DNA of 64,000 bases from Antitrichia curtipendula (lineage: Eukaryota; Streptophyta; Bryopsida; Hypnales; Leucodontaceae): assembly GCA_951230915.1 (NCBI GenBank), contig OX579634.1, forward strand, positions 51,473,570-51,537,569. Reading direction: 5' to 3'. Below are positions 25,398-36,692 of this stretch, piece after piece. The translations under genes were made by a program, and so were the position numbers. Under the pieces are notes generated by a model. The model made no database searches, was not told the origin of the DNA, and worked only from the letters and a program-made list of their open reading frames with translations. The stretch's first letter is position 1. Every line of letters begins with the position of its first letter.

Positions 25398-25958
25398 TTG
25401 CAATCACTTGAGAAAAGATACTTGTTTGCATCACCAAGGCCAACAACTTGGAACATAAGGGGAATGTTTGGAGAGGCCAAACATGCACAATACTTGTGGT
25501 ATAGGCATACTGCCAAGGTATTAGGTTGGAAAAAGAGACATAAGTTTCCTAACCACATTGCAACAATTTTGAGGGATGTTGGGTATCTAAGAGAAGGGGA
25601 TAAAAATCATGCCTCCAAAAAAAAGGGTGGCTTATCACAAGTTGCAGCTCTTATGGAATTCAGCGTCACCAACAATGCTAAGGTCCTGCATACAAGAGAA
25701 AATGCAATCAATGAATCTATTTCGAAAGCAGAACAAGACCTTGGATTAAGAGGATCACGTACAAACAAATATCTTCCAATAGTATGCAAGAAGAAAGGGC
25801 AAGCGCCCAATGTTAGCGAAGATTCCAAACTCTCAAAGTCAGGAAGAGATGCAAGTCACAACAACAGTGGAGGTTGGAAACATGAATTTGGAGACAACAA
25901 GTCGGGGGAGAAGGAAGAGCAATTAGGGGATAAGGAGGGGCAACTAGGGAGCATATAG
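25398..25958 (+). other. Unrecognised 186-codon open frame without ATG
   Basis: This is the longest frame of the desert, but it opens at a TTG after an in-frame stop, so it is either an internal exon or a broken gene. The first 60 residues are basic and aromatic (RGMFGEAKHAQYLWYRHTAK) and could be a compact domain. The tail is rich in Lys, Gly and Glu, with GEKEEQLGDKEGQLG repeats. I match it to no family. Its setting beside an inverted repeat (26046-26470) suggests a transposon-carried or decayed gene. Confidence 0.3.
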
Positions 25959-26045
25959 GAGACAATTGTCACAGAGGAAAACCAAGATAGCTTAGATTAG
26001 ACCACAAATTGAGATGGTATTGGAAATATCCCCACCAATGATAAG

Positions 26046-26470
26046 ACATTAGAGAAAATTTGGACTCTCGAGAAAGCCACTAAGAAGTGCCGGAAGGGAC
26101 CCATGTATTATATTTATTTTGGCTTGACAAATTTTTTTCCCCTATTGTCGCTCATTATGAGTTTCACAATTGTCAGAGCATTGATTACAAAAGAAATATT
26201 ACTTTAATGGAGGAGGGGGTGGCAATTACTATTTTTATACCTTGACTTGTCCGTTTTTATACCCTGACAAAAGTACACTGATACATAGCTATACATAAAC
26301 TATACATAAAAGAAGGAGTAAAAGTGATAGTTCTTCACGAAGTTCACACAAGCTAACACCGCATCTCTAACAAAGATGTTGTCCTTTTCCTAGCTTCATA
26401 GGACTCCTCAAATAGAGTGGCTCGTCAAAGTTTGACGGCCTTCTCAAGAGTCCAAATTTTCTCTAATGAG
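26046..26470. repeat. Inverted repeat of about 30 bp, arms 350 bp apart
   Basis: TTAGAGAAAATTTGGACTCT near 26049 is mirrored by AGAGTCCAAATTTTCTCTAA at about 26448-26467, extending to GAGAAxGCC on one side and GGCCTTCTC on the other. The perfect 20-bp core marks an element or foldback that follows the orphan frame at 25398. Confidence 0.65.
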
Positions 26471-27645
26471 TTAGAAAGAAAGCAGAGCAAATTCGTTTGA
26501 AGGAAGAGAGAAAAACAATATGATTCACCAAATAATTGACAAAGAGGATATAGAAGATGAGCTTACAAAGGGCTTTGTTGTCCTATAATCACAATACTCC
26601 ATTGAATATATTGACACACAATTGCCTATTTTAAGTGAAGGTTTAGGATTTGAACAACCTACTTTGTCCAAAAGAAGACTAAGTTGGAAAGTCTTGGTTT
26701 CAAATTGGTTTCTGAGTGATGCGAGCTTCTAGTCTAGGTATATGCCAATTTGGACCATAGGTACTATTGTAGAGGAATATAAAAAAGGTCATGTAGGAGA
26801 ATGCATCATAATTTGTAATTTGGGGCACTTTAGTACCAATTTGCATTTGAATAAAACACAATATAAGGTGGCACTTCAACATGACGTTACAGTAGTGGGA
26901 AGTCACAATGATAAGGGGTGTGAGTGGGAGACAAACTATGCTAGTATGCAACTCCAGAATTTAGGGCCACATTAAGGCACAATACACAACAAAAATATTG
27001 TTGAGTTGAAATCTTTTGTCAATGTCAACACAATTCTTGTAGGGTCAGAAACTTTGACAAGACATGTTGAGGATTGTAAGAAGGATGAAGATGACAACAA
27101 TTAGAGAGAGAATGCATAATATGAGATTTTACTACTGTGGAGGGTTGTGAGTTCCCTGGAGTTCTCAAATTGTGGGAACTCCACTGCAATAGTAGGCCAA
27201 TGTAACAAAGTGATTGCCACGTCAAATATTAATAATTTAAAAATTAATTAATTAATTAAATTTTTAATTTTTAAATTTTTAAATTTTTAAAATTTTTAAA
27301 TTTTTTTATTCTAACGAGCGCTAGCTAGTCCACAAGAACGACTGAAACGGCCCTCCAAAACCTCCAAACACATGTAATGAAGTAAAGTATCATATTATGA
27401 CTACATAGAAGAAGATGAATACGATGATAGTAACGCTTCAACTGGATGAACTCCATATCCAGAGGTGAGAATAAATTGTCTTGAATACATGATTACTATA
27501 GCAAGAGAATGTGAGGGTCCACAAACTAGAGACTCTAACAAATCTAATTGGTTATGAATTGATTTTGAAAACAACAATGATGAGTCATATTGTTCTACAT
27601 AAAGAAACTACCACAGATGTTCATGCATCTAATCAGTTTGGTCCA
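26471..27645. other. AT-rich intergenic with a low-complexity TTAATTAA/AAATTTTT run
   Basis: No gene is supported. The stretch 27229-27310 is a run of A/T blocks (TTAATTAATTAA, then TTTTTAAATTTTTAAA). The short frames nearby lack coding character. Confidence 0.45.
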
Positions 27646-27649
27646 TCTA

Positions 27650-29905
27650 GCCTAGTCATTGAATGTGAATTTAGTCCTCAATATTTTTTTTTGAAAAAAA
27701 AATGTTCTTTCGATACTTCTCTAAAATCAGAGTAGATTCTATCTTCCTTTCAAAATTTATACTTGTAATAGATAAGAATAATCTAATTTAGATATTAGAG
27801 TCTTATCTTACACCACAGAGTCCTATAATTGTCAAAAAGAGTCATAGAATAATTATATTCTTGATATCAAAGTCACAGCATCCTAATCAAAATAAATTGT
27901 GAACATAAGCTTATGGAGCTATGTTTTTTCCAAATAATACTAATGGAAAAAAGTAAGTTACAGTATTATCTTAAAGGATCATTTGTACAAAATCAGCATA
28001 CTTTAATTCAAGCCATCTAGTCGAATTTCTACTCAAGCAGTATAATGCATAGCAGTGTGGTTAGTATTGACAGCAGAACTTGCAAATCACATAATTGGAG
28101 ATCATAGAACCAAAGACCACCAAATTGAAGAGCATTGAACTACAGACCACAATGAAAGAGGAGAGAAAGGATTGAGTTGGAGAGCTATCATTCTTCATTC
28201 CACTATCATGTAAGTCCCTTTCACCTCTGATAATGCTCAAGCTAGTGTATATTTCAAACCTCTATAGAAGTTTAAGAGTACCACTAGTACATCACTAATA
28301 CTACAAATTTCATGCACAAAGATTGTCTTATCATTTGTCCACAATTGCTAATTGCAAGAAAAAGGCTTGCTGCATCAAATGCAAACTTCTCGTGCTTATA
28401 ATATTGTTTTGGAGTAATTTTTTTTTTTAAATCCTTAGGAGGTGGTAACCCTCACATGTACCCATGCCAACTAGCAAACTATTAGTGTGCCACTTGACAT
28501 ATACAAGGTGTCTTCAAGTTATCACAACTTGTTATCGTTTATTCACCAGAGAAAACTATCAATCAAACTCATAGATCTAATGCAAAATTGTTCATAAAAA
28601 AATTGATACAACTTTGCTAACTAATCCACCACCTGTTGGCCGCTGTTTTGAAAGCCCAACACCATTTTCACCACCTAAAGCTTGAGCAACCTTCTTGAAT
28701 GTACTAAAATTGAATTTGCACTTTACCATTTGTTATGTCTTGTGAACTCAACTTAGGTACACCCTAATTCTTCCGCCACTATGTTTCAGCCAAACCTCAA
28801 TACTGGCTAGTATATTTCAAATGGTGCAACAAGTCTTGTCAGACATTTGCTAATCAATCAACTGAACTAGCCTTGAATACATGACTTAAATCAGCATGGC
28901 TAGCTTTGAATATAAGAATTAAGATACAAGCCTCCAAAAAGCCATCATATAATTCTCACTACAGTATCCAAGCTATGTCAAGAACAAGAAATCAACTAAG
29001 ATTTCAGTGCTCTGTCTACTTATTGGTATGAGCAAGGTATTAGCAATTAATGCTGAGTTTTTTGTAAACAGTCTTAGATGGTGTCAAATTGTTAGGTAAC
29101 TGATACATGTAATACATCTCAAATTTTGAAATGACTACAGATGTATAACAACTATATCTATACATATCTAATGTGGAAGAATATATCATTATAATCTATA
29201 TTTTTTAACAACGGTAGACTTTATAAAAATCTAGGAATAAAACCTTGGAATTTGAGCCTAAAATTGTTTTTTCAATACTTTCCTATTTAAATCAGGGTAG
29301 ATTCTACCTCCCTATTGAAATTTATACTCAGAGTTTGAGAATACAGCTCCATTCTTATATCTGAATAAGAAGTCAGATTTGGTCAAAGAGGAGTGGTAAT
29401 CACAATACTAATACTCATAATATCATCAATAAAGCAAATAGTTAAAAGCTTCACCGGCATTACTTTGTCTATGACAAGCAATTTGGTATTCCATAAGTAG
29501 TAAAAGTCCAGTGAGGGTGTGGCAAAGAAACTATGATTACCAATGAGCTACTGAAATATACAAGCAAAGAAATATCAAAACATAACATGGGAAAAAACCC
29601 TTGCTTCATATGTCCTAGATGATTAGGTCCTTCAAACGCCAAAAGTCTATGGTAGATTGGAGATTTTTTTGGAAACTCAGGAGGTGGTCTTCACATGTGC
29701 CCATACCAACCAAGCAAACCATTAGTGTGCTAATTGATGTACACAAGGTGTCTTCAGAATACCACAACTTGTTGTCGTTTGTTCACTAGAGAATAATTTA
29801 TAGTCTATGCAATCACACAAGCAACAATTGTGAGATAAAAAGATTTCTACTAGACAATAAACAACACCTGTTGGCCGTTGTTTTGTGATCCCAACACCAT
29901 GATGA
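27650..29905. repeat. Direct duplication of a multi-block repeat
   Basis: Blocks repeat in the same order about 1.2-1.6 kb apart. A TAGATTCTAxCTxCC block occurs near 27733 and 29291. A 230-bp stretch with GGAGGTGGT, CATTAGTGTGC, CACAAGGTGTCTTCA and ACCTGTTGGCCG occurs at 28437-28670 and again at 29677-29905. This may be two copies of one non-coding element. No open frame lies inside. Confidence 0.7.
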
Positions 29906-30565
29906 AAAAAACTTGCAATTGGTTTGTATTCTTGACTAACAACAGATCATTCCCTTCCTAGTGACACGCTTCAAACATGGCTCATGAACTGGATCCTTGT
30001 GACGCAAGCAACTGAAGCAAGGAGCTGCACTAGGGTAGCTAGGCACCTTGTTCTATTCTGGTGGGTCTCGATGCTATACAACAGACCATAACCGGCCCCC
30101 ACGAGCTATTTCGAAATGGTGCATTTCGAAATTGAGGCATTGGGCCCAAATCACCGTCAAATCCTTTTATTTTTAATTCATGTCAGACTAAGAGTAGAGG
30201 CCTGATGGCTTGTGTACTCGTTTAGTCTGAGTATCTGGGGAAGATATCAATTAGCTATGTCATAAGAATAATGCCTATTTATTGCGTTGCAAGACAATTG
30301 AATAGCTGGCTCATAACAGATAAGTCTCTTTTCAAAGAAATGAAAGGTGTTCGCTTATTCATAAAAGGTATACTTTTTGTGATAAATTAAAAAAATAATG
30401 AAAGATAGTAGTTCTCTCATAAAAGGTAAGCCTTTTATGACAAAAAATAAAAGGTAGTAGACAACTCATAAAATGTGAACCTCATATGAAGAATTATCAT
30501 GTCCTCAAGCAATAAGCCTTTTGTAAATTTTTTTGTAAATAATCACATAACCATGATATATTTTC
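29906..30565. other. Intergenic, no gene seen
   Basis: AT-rich, with CATAAAAGGTxxxC units repeating near 30358, 30417 and 30467. No supported gene. Confidence 0.4.
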
Positions 30566-30566
30566 T

Positions 30567-30568
<2 letters not shown>

Positions 30569-30639
<71 letters not shown>

Positions 30640-30662
30640 GTGTGTGTGTGTGTGTGTGTGTG
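30569..30662. repeat. Compound microsatellite (TA)n(TG)n
   Basis: About 34 TA units run directly into about 12 TG units. The plus-strand open frame across it (Tyr-Ile repeats) is an artefact. Confidence 0.95.
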
Positions 30663-30974
30663 TTTATATGAATATTATTTGTGAAACAGTCATTGACTTT
30701 GTTAAAATCAAGGAGTTAACTTCGAAATTAAATAAAAATATAAAAATATATATACACATATAATTTATTTGCATTGTCGGAGGCTGAAATGAAAAGTTAG
30801 CGGCCCTCCGCTTGATATTGTGTACCTAATGGGAATAAAAAAATTGTCATTGATAAGGCAATATTGGAAATGAAGCAAGGAATTCCTACATTGTGTATTA
30901 ATACCAAATGTCATGTTTTTGTCCTGGTGGAAAAAATCCAACATTGTCTACATTTGTCTGCCAACAAAAAAAAA

Positions 30975-32640
30975 TAGTCAGAGACTCCAACCATCCTTCA
31001 TTTGATAAGTTAGCAAAAATGAAATACTATCAGAGGAATTTGTCAAAGTGTCTAGAAAAGTGTACAACTTTGAAAGAATGTTGACTATTGATGAATGTGT
31101 AATCCTATATAAAAGGAAATTTTGCCACATTTGTTTGTAAGACAAGCCCACACACTTTAGAATCAAAGTGTAGGCCCTTGCTAGCTCTAAATCTTGTTTC
31201 ATAAAGAGGATTGAAGTCTATTTAGAGATGGATACACTTACTAGACCAATGGGGCTTGGTTATGCAGTTGTCACCAGATTGCTCTGTGGATTGCACAATA
31301 TAGTCATATTCTAGTACTCCCTCCGTCCCAAAATGATCTTCTTGTTGGCCTTCATTGTTTGTCCCAAAATGATCTTCCTGTTGTACTTGTGAGTTGGAAA
31401 TTGGTCAAATTTAACTTTTGGTTGTTCTCTAGGACTAACAAACAATTCCAAGCGATAGTTCCCCCACCATCTATGCAATCACTAATCAAAAGACAAATAA
31501 AATGGTTGAAGAGGTCAATCAACACTTTTTGTTTTTATTTTTTGCATCTCTTTGAATATTGTCTAATTGAAGGAGATGAAGGCTTTGGGAGGCAAAATAT
31601 AGGTTCACATATGATCTTTGACTTAAACTAACTACCTACAAAATGACGACCTCACACTCAATAATTAAATAACCACTGGTGCTCCTTGAAAATACCCAAA
31701 AAATTTCATTTTTCAATAATCCAAAACTACACTTTAAAAAGGGCTTTAAAGCTCAAAGTTTAAAGGGCAATAGGAGTGCACCAAACTCTATATGTAGTGC
31801 AAAACAGGCTTTAAAAATGTTATGTTTAGTCTTAATCCGGAACATTTTATCTAACGGGAAGATTATTTTGGGACAGAGGGAGTACTTGACAATGTTTTCT
31901 TATAATTATGTGAATCTCTTCAATGAGCTCATGGTCACTAGGACTTGGGCAACTGCAACTATTACATGTAATCACCCAAATATGCCTTCTGGGCTCAACT
32001 AAAATTGTGAGAAAGAAAGGCAAGGAGGGGTAGTTATAATAATGCAACATGACAAACAAATGGTGTCTATTGCATGGAAGGACAAAGAATTGGTAACAAT
32101 GTTGAACATGATTGTTGATGCTTGAAATTCAAGAGTACAAGTGCTTAGGAGGTTGAATAAACAAGTTGGGCAATTAATCACTCCTTCTACACCAATACAT
32201 TAAGAATATATGCGTGGAGTGGATGTCACGGATCAACTCCATGGCACCTACTCTATACAATTGTCTAGCTATAAATGGTAGAAAAGCTATTCAGTTTCAT
32301 ATTAGATCAATCTTTGGTCAATATGTGAATAATATACTAGGAAAAGATTGATGCAATGTATTTGAAGCTTATGTCCCATATGCAGTTCCAAATTGTAGTA
32401 GGTCAGTATCTAATTTGTGTATTGTTGAAGGCATCTAAGGTACTCCAAGCTAAGTTGCTAGGTCTTTGGTTTGACAAGAGTAATTTGAGACCCCAACATT
32501 CAAGCTTGAAGCATCAATGCATCTTCTGTAAGAAACGACGATGATGGTTTTGTAAAAGTTGTGGCTACATTTGGATGTGTATTCCTCGCCCATGCTATAA
32601 TTCCATTTATGATGCCTTGTGAACCTTCCAATTGATGTAG
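30975..32640 (+). pseudogene. Decayed piggyBac-type transposase, split by a Stowaway-like insertion
   Basis: Read across frames and stops, the plus strand follows the DDE_Tnp_1_7 (piggyBac) order. First is LTIDECVILYKRK near 31081, with the first catalytic Asp. Then come DKPTHFRIKV, and GLGYAVV at 31255 just before the insertion. After it, DNVF resumes at 31888 with the second Asp. Next are MVSIAWKDKELVTM near 32060 and MRGVDVTDQLHGTYSIQ at about 32211-32260 with the third Asp and the usual D..DQ pair. The C-terminus keeps Cys pairs (QCIFCKKRR, then FCKSCG, then MC/PC) matching the family zinc finger. Several in-frame stops and frameshifts show it is inactive. The N-terminal third was not traced. 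A right-end-like sequence, TCTTTAGGGGTTAA, lies at 33674-33687. Confidence 0.85.
31317..31882. mobile_element. Stowaway-like (Tc1/mariner) element inserted in the transposase relic
   Basis: Ends are CTCCCTCCGTCCCAAAATGA and, inverted, CTCCCTCTGTCCCAAAATAA, flanked by TA on both sides. This is the terminal sequence and target duplication typical of plant Stowaway/mariner elements. Length is 566 bp, with a second GTCCCAAAATGATCTTC copy just inside the left end. It carries no transposase. Removing it would bring the transposase segments GYAVV...VIF and DNVF together, so it arrived later. Confidence 0.85.
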
Positions 32641-32649
32641 TTCTACTTT

Positions 32650-33672
32650 GGATTATTGTTGTTGTTTGCAAAAGGTAGAAGGGATGACTCAAATGCAAAT
32701 TGAGGGCTCCCTAGCAAAAAAGCTGAGCGCAACTTCTTAAAAATGATACCCCAACTAGCATTTGACACATTTGTTGATTTCAAGGCCATGTGAACTTCTA
32801 TGTGATCATAGAAATTTTATTATTGCATCTATATGCTTATAGCTTTGGTTTATTATAATTTGTTGCAATGCTTATAAGTTTTTCCATCTTGCAACATGTA
32901 AGTCATATACCTAATGTAAGTCCCTTGCTCATTTTGTAAGTAGAGTATAGGCAGGACTTGAATCTTGGTAGAAAACAATGATAATGATTTTTCTATATTA
33001 GCAATAAAATTTTGAAAAATATTATGGCATATCATGTATTTTCTTGTGTCCCTTGTGAATAGTTAGAGTTGCATATTATTTCTGAAATAGTCATCCTTGC
33101 TAAGAGTCAAAGAATATGTAATTGTCATTTGTCAAGGCTACCTAACCATGGAGAGCTTCAGTTGAAGTACTTACAATATTAGTGATATTTAATCGACATC
33201 ACCCACAAACGTTGTTGTTGAGTACTACTAGACTTTGTCCTCTCATTCCATCGTGCTTCCTTTGCCTGCGTGAAGTGTGCCGGATGCTTCGTATACCAAG
33301 CTTTTTTTTTTGACCTACTAGTTCTATACAAAATATTATCTGAAATTTTAGATGGCTTCTTGATAATCACCTTATAGATTTTCAAGATTACAGAAGCATT
33401 TGCTTCTTATCGACACCAACCCCGAAAATATTGAACCATGCACGTACATTTGGCTACCTGATGAGTCCAACTTACTTTGCATTTTCATTCCATTTCATCA
33501 TAGTTTTAATTCTTTGAGGATGACATATATTTCACAAAATTCTAAAAATAATTATAGAGATCAACAATCTTGTCAAGAACATCTGGAAAAAAATCTCAAC
33601 CCTAAATTCACCTTTTTGCTATGAAAGTATTTTCTTAATATGCACAATGTCTAGAAGTATTCATACAACCAC
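32650..33672. other. Flank of the piggyBac relic, no gene seen
   Basis: No coding frame is supported. If TCTTTAGGGGTTAA at 33674-33687 is the right terminus of the relic, this is the 3' part of that element. Confidence 0.4.
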
Positions 33673-33690
33673 CTCTTTAGGGGTTAATCC
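33673..33690. repeat. TTAA-family right terminus
   Basis: CTCTTTAGGGGTTAA is the inverse of the TTAACCCCTAAAG end seen elsewhere. No matching left end was found within about 3 kb. Confidence 0.45.
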
Positions 33691-33725
33691 TATGAAAATT
33701 CCAAAAATATAATACTAAGGTAAAA

Positions 33726-33848
33726 ACACCCATTCCTGTCCCTGTACCCAATTCTATCACCATGTATCAACAAAGGACATTCTTACTACAAAAATGTGCA
33801 CCCTTGGTACATCATGACAGAATTGGGTACAGGGACGAGAATAGGTGT
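33726..33848. repeat. Foldback MITE-like element upstream of LSMT
   Basis: The left arm contains GTCCCTGTACCCAATTCT; the right arm is its inverse, AGAATTGGGTACAGGGAC, extending to ACACCxATTC on both ends. The arms are about 33 bp and the element about 123 bp. It sits some 630 bp before the LSMT start. Confidence 0.8.
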
Positions 33849-34477
33849 CTTCACTTTAGTGGATTAGGTGTGGCTTTCATTTACCCCTGACGAAAAACTC
33901 ATTGAAAAATGTTTGCAAAAGGGGAAAGGCCTCCCAAAAGTTAATCAGTACGCTTTTTGAGCCTTCAACCTCGATGCACCACGGGTGGACGCGTGGTTCT
34001 CCGCACGGTTTCCCCCCCTCAGATTGACGCATCATCTGCAAGCCAAGCCTTCCAGGCACGCTCCTCTGTGGCACTTTGGAAACTCGGCACCTCCGATTTT
34101 TTCATTGTATCTCTTTCAGGTACGATTCACCATTGAAATTTGAAAATTGCAGTTTCTTTCCGTGACGCAATTACTGAATGACGATGCGACAAATCTCACG
34201 TCTCTTGAATTGGTGCTATACTAGGGAAGTTTGTGGTAGAGAAAGCGGCCTCAGTGGGTGTGCCTGAGGAACCAGGGGTTTAAGGGAGAGATTGGTAGCT
34301 CATCAGGGTTTGGATTCTGCGGAATTTGAAGGCGGGCGAGCTCTTTGTTCCAAATAAGCGATGGAAATGGGATAAACTTATAATGTATTGTCTTGGATTT
34401 CCCAATTGCAGTGGCCATCCTCACAGAGGATTCATGAACGAGAATTCTGCAATAAACCGTTGAGCTCCTGCTCTGCT

Positions 34478-36231
34478 ATGGCCATGGCAATGGCACTCTC
34501 AGCTCCAGGATTGCACTCTACTGCTGCGTTTGTGCCGGTATGCTCCCGCTCTTTCATGCCATTTTACGGACCTCAATTTTCTTATGAATATTTGTAAGCA
34601 CTGTCATTGTTGGCTGCCTCTAGGTGTACAATTGCCGTTTTGTCCAACTTTCGTCCTACACCCTGACCTCTTTACTCTGACTGCGTGGGGTCAAAAACAA
34701 GAACTGGCATGATTTGTAAGTGTGTTACAAGCATTGATAGTGTCACAAGTGTGCAGGATGTTCTAGAATGTTGTTTCAGAGAAATTCATTCTAAAGAAGT
34801 CTGAGTGTACAGAATTCTGGAAGCGGAAGGCTGCAGCTGAGGAAACCATTCACGAAGGTTATTCTATTACCAGCAAAGAGCCGAGTGCACTGCAGCGTGG
34901 GGACGGAGACACGGGTACAAACCCTGTGGAGCTGGGCGCAATCGCAAGGCATTCAAAGCGAAGCTATCCAACCTTCCGAAGTTCCTGAAGGGTTAGGGTT
35001 AGTCACCCAGCGACCAGTACAAAAAGGGGAAGAGCTCTTTAACGTTCCAGAAGCAGCGTGGATCAACATCACAACAGTGCAAAACTCCAGCCTAGGGCAA
35101 GTCTGTGAGGGTTTAAAGACGTGGGTGGCCATTGCAGTCTTCCTGATCCAGGAGTCTTCGAATTCAAGCTCCAAATGGCGATCCTACTTGGACAGTCTTC
35201 CCGAGACCTTGGACTCCCCGCTCTTCTGGTCAGACGAGGACCTAGCCGAGTTGCAAGGAACACAACTTCTTGGCTCTGTTGTAGGCTATTTCGACTTTCT
35301 GCAGAATGAATACAACAAACTAGCGGAAGAAGTGCTAGAACAGAATCCTAATCTTTTTGATCCTGAAATTTTCACTTTTGATGCATTTAAATGGGCTTTT
35401 GGTATACTTAGGTCTAGATCCTTTCCTCCTCTTACCGGCGAAGATCTCGCTCTCGTCCCAGTTGCTGATTTGGTGAACCATGGGGGAACTTCTGGAGATT
35501 CAAGCTGGGTGAAGAAGAAGACTGGCCAAATCTGGAGGAAAGAGAATACCAATGTGCTCGCTGTGCGAGCTGCAGGTAATATTGCATCGGGTGAGCAGGT
35601 GCTGATGCAATATGGAACAAGCAAGAGCAACGCGGATCTAGCATTGGACTATGGGTTCGTTGAACGTGAGTCTCAATTCTGTGAACGGGACTCGTTAGCG
35701 CTCAGCCTGGAAATTTCGCCAGAGGACAGATTTGTGGACGACAAGGCGGACATCTTGGATATCAATGGCTTCCAATGCAGCATGCAGTTCGATGTCCCGC
35801 GAGGGCAAGGTCCCTCAGATGAGCTGATCACATTCTTACGTCTCTCAGCTCTGGCTGGACCCGATTCTTTTCTTTTGGAAGCGCTTTTTCGTAACGAAGC
35901 TTGGGGACATGTGTCCTTACCCGTGAGCCGTGAGAACGAGGAAGGCATATGCACATCCATGTTGGAGGGGTTGAAAGCCGCGCTTGATGGGTATGGCACT
36001 ACCGTAGACGAGGACTTGGAGCTTTTAGGACAAGAGGGGTTGAGTGTGAGAAAGGAGATTGCTGTGGTAGTGAGATTAGGGGAGAAGAGAGTGATGCAGG
36101 AATTGCAAACGTGGTTCGAGGCGAGGTTGGAGGAGTTGGATTCCTTAGAGTATTATGCTGAGCGCAGGCTTAGAAATCTCGGCCTCATGGACGATGGTGG
36201 CTATATGACTCCTTGGGTCTTCAATGAGTAG
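34478..36231 (+). CDS. LSMT: Chloroplast SET-domain lysine methyltransferase, LSMT-type (two exons, 492 aa)
   Basis: Trimethylates a lysine of chloroplast aldolase, and of the Rubisco large subunit in some plants, using S-adenosylmethionine. Exon 1 is 34478-34537 and exon 2 is 34813-36231, phase 0 (donor GTGCCG|GTATGC, acceptor GTGTACAG|AATTC). The first 45 residues (MAMAMALSAPGLHSTAAFVP, then basic LQLRKPFTK) form a transit peptide. SET motifs: PEGLGLV (about 78-84), the substrate region WAFGILRSRSF, ADLVNHGG (about 239-246, with the NH pair), and QYGTSKSNADLALDYGF (about 287-303). The Rubis-subs-bind C-terminal domain follows, with LRLSALAGPDSFLLE, GHVSLPVSRENE, and GEKRVMQEL. LEYYAERRLRNLGL closes it, as in land-plant LSMT (about 480-490 aa). 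The intron has two possible acceptors; only this one avoids an in-frame TAA. Confidence 0.93.
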
Positions 36232-36692
36232 ATTGAATGAACTGACTTTTTTTGACACTTGTATCTGGTTTCTTGGCTAGTATCTTTGATTTTGCTGCAT
36301 TCAGAGGTCATCTTATGAAATGAAACTCGTCATCGCACCCTAATCATGCTTCAAAAAGCAGACGCTGTCGTGTACGTGTTCTCAATATGGTGCATGCCAG
36401 AAGCCAGCCTCAAATATCAGTTAACATAAACCATGAATGTCCACGAGTGCACTTGTTGGCTCATCAGAGGGCTCACATTAAACACAATGTTGTCAGCCAC
36501 AACCCTCTCCCTCTCAATCAAAGAAAATATGATACAACTGCATTTGAATACCCTAGTCAATTTAGCATTATGATACACTTATTAGAAAAATACAAGACCA
36601 AATACTTCATCTCCTCCAAATCAGATGGTAGTTAAGCTTTACTACCACCCCAAGTGAATTATCTACATAATCTGTAAATCTAAATTGCCCCC
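36232..36692. other. Converging 3' flanks
   Basis: LSMT (+) and the four-helix protein gene (-) end toward each other here. The 460-bp gap holds their 3' UTRs; no gene is supported. Confidence 0.5.

Noticed and set aside
30499..30684. Tyr-Ile repeat open frame
   Set aside because: Translation of the TA/TG microsatellite.
31359..31631. 90-codon open frame
   Set aside because: Lies inside the Stowaway-like element and has no transposase motif.
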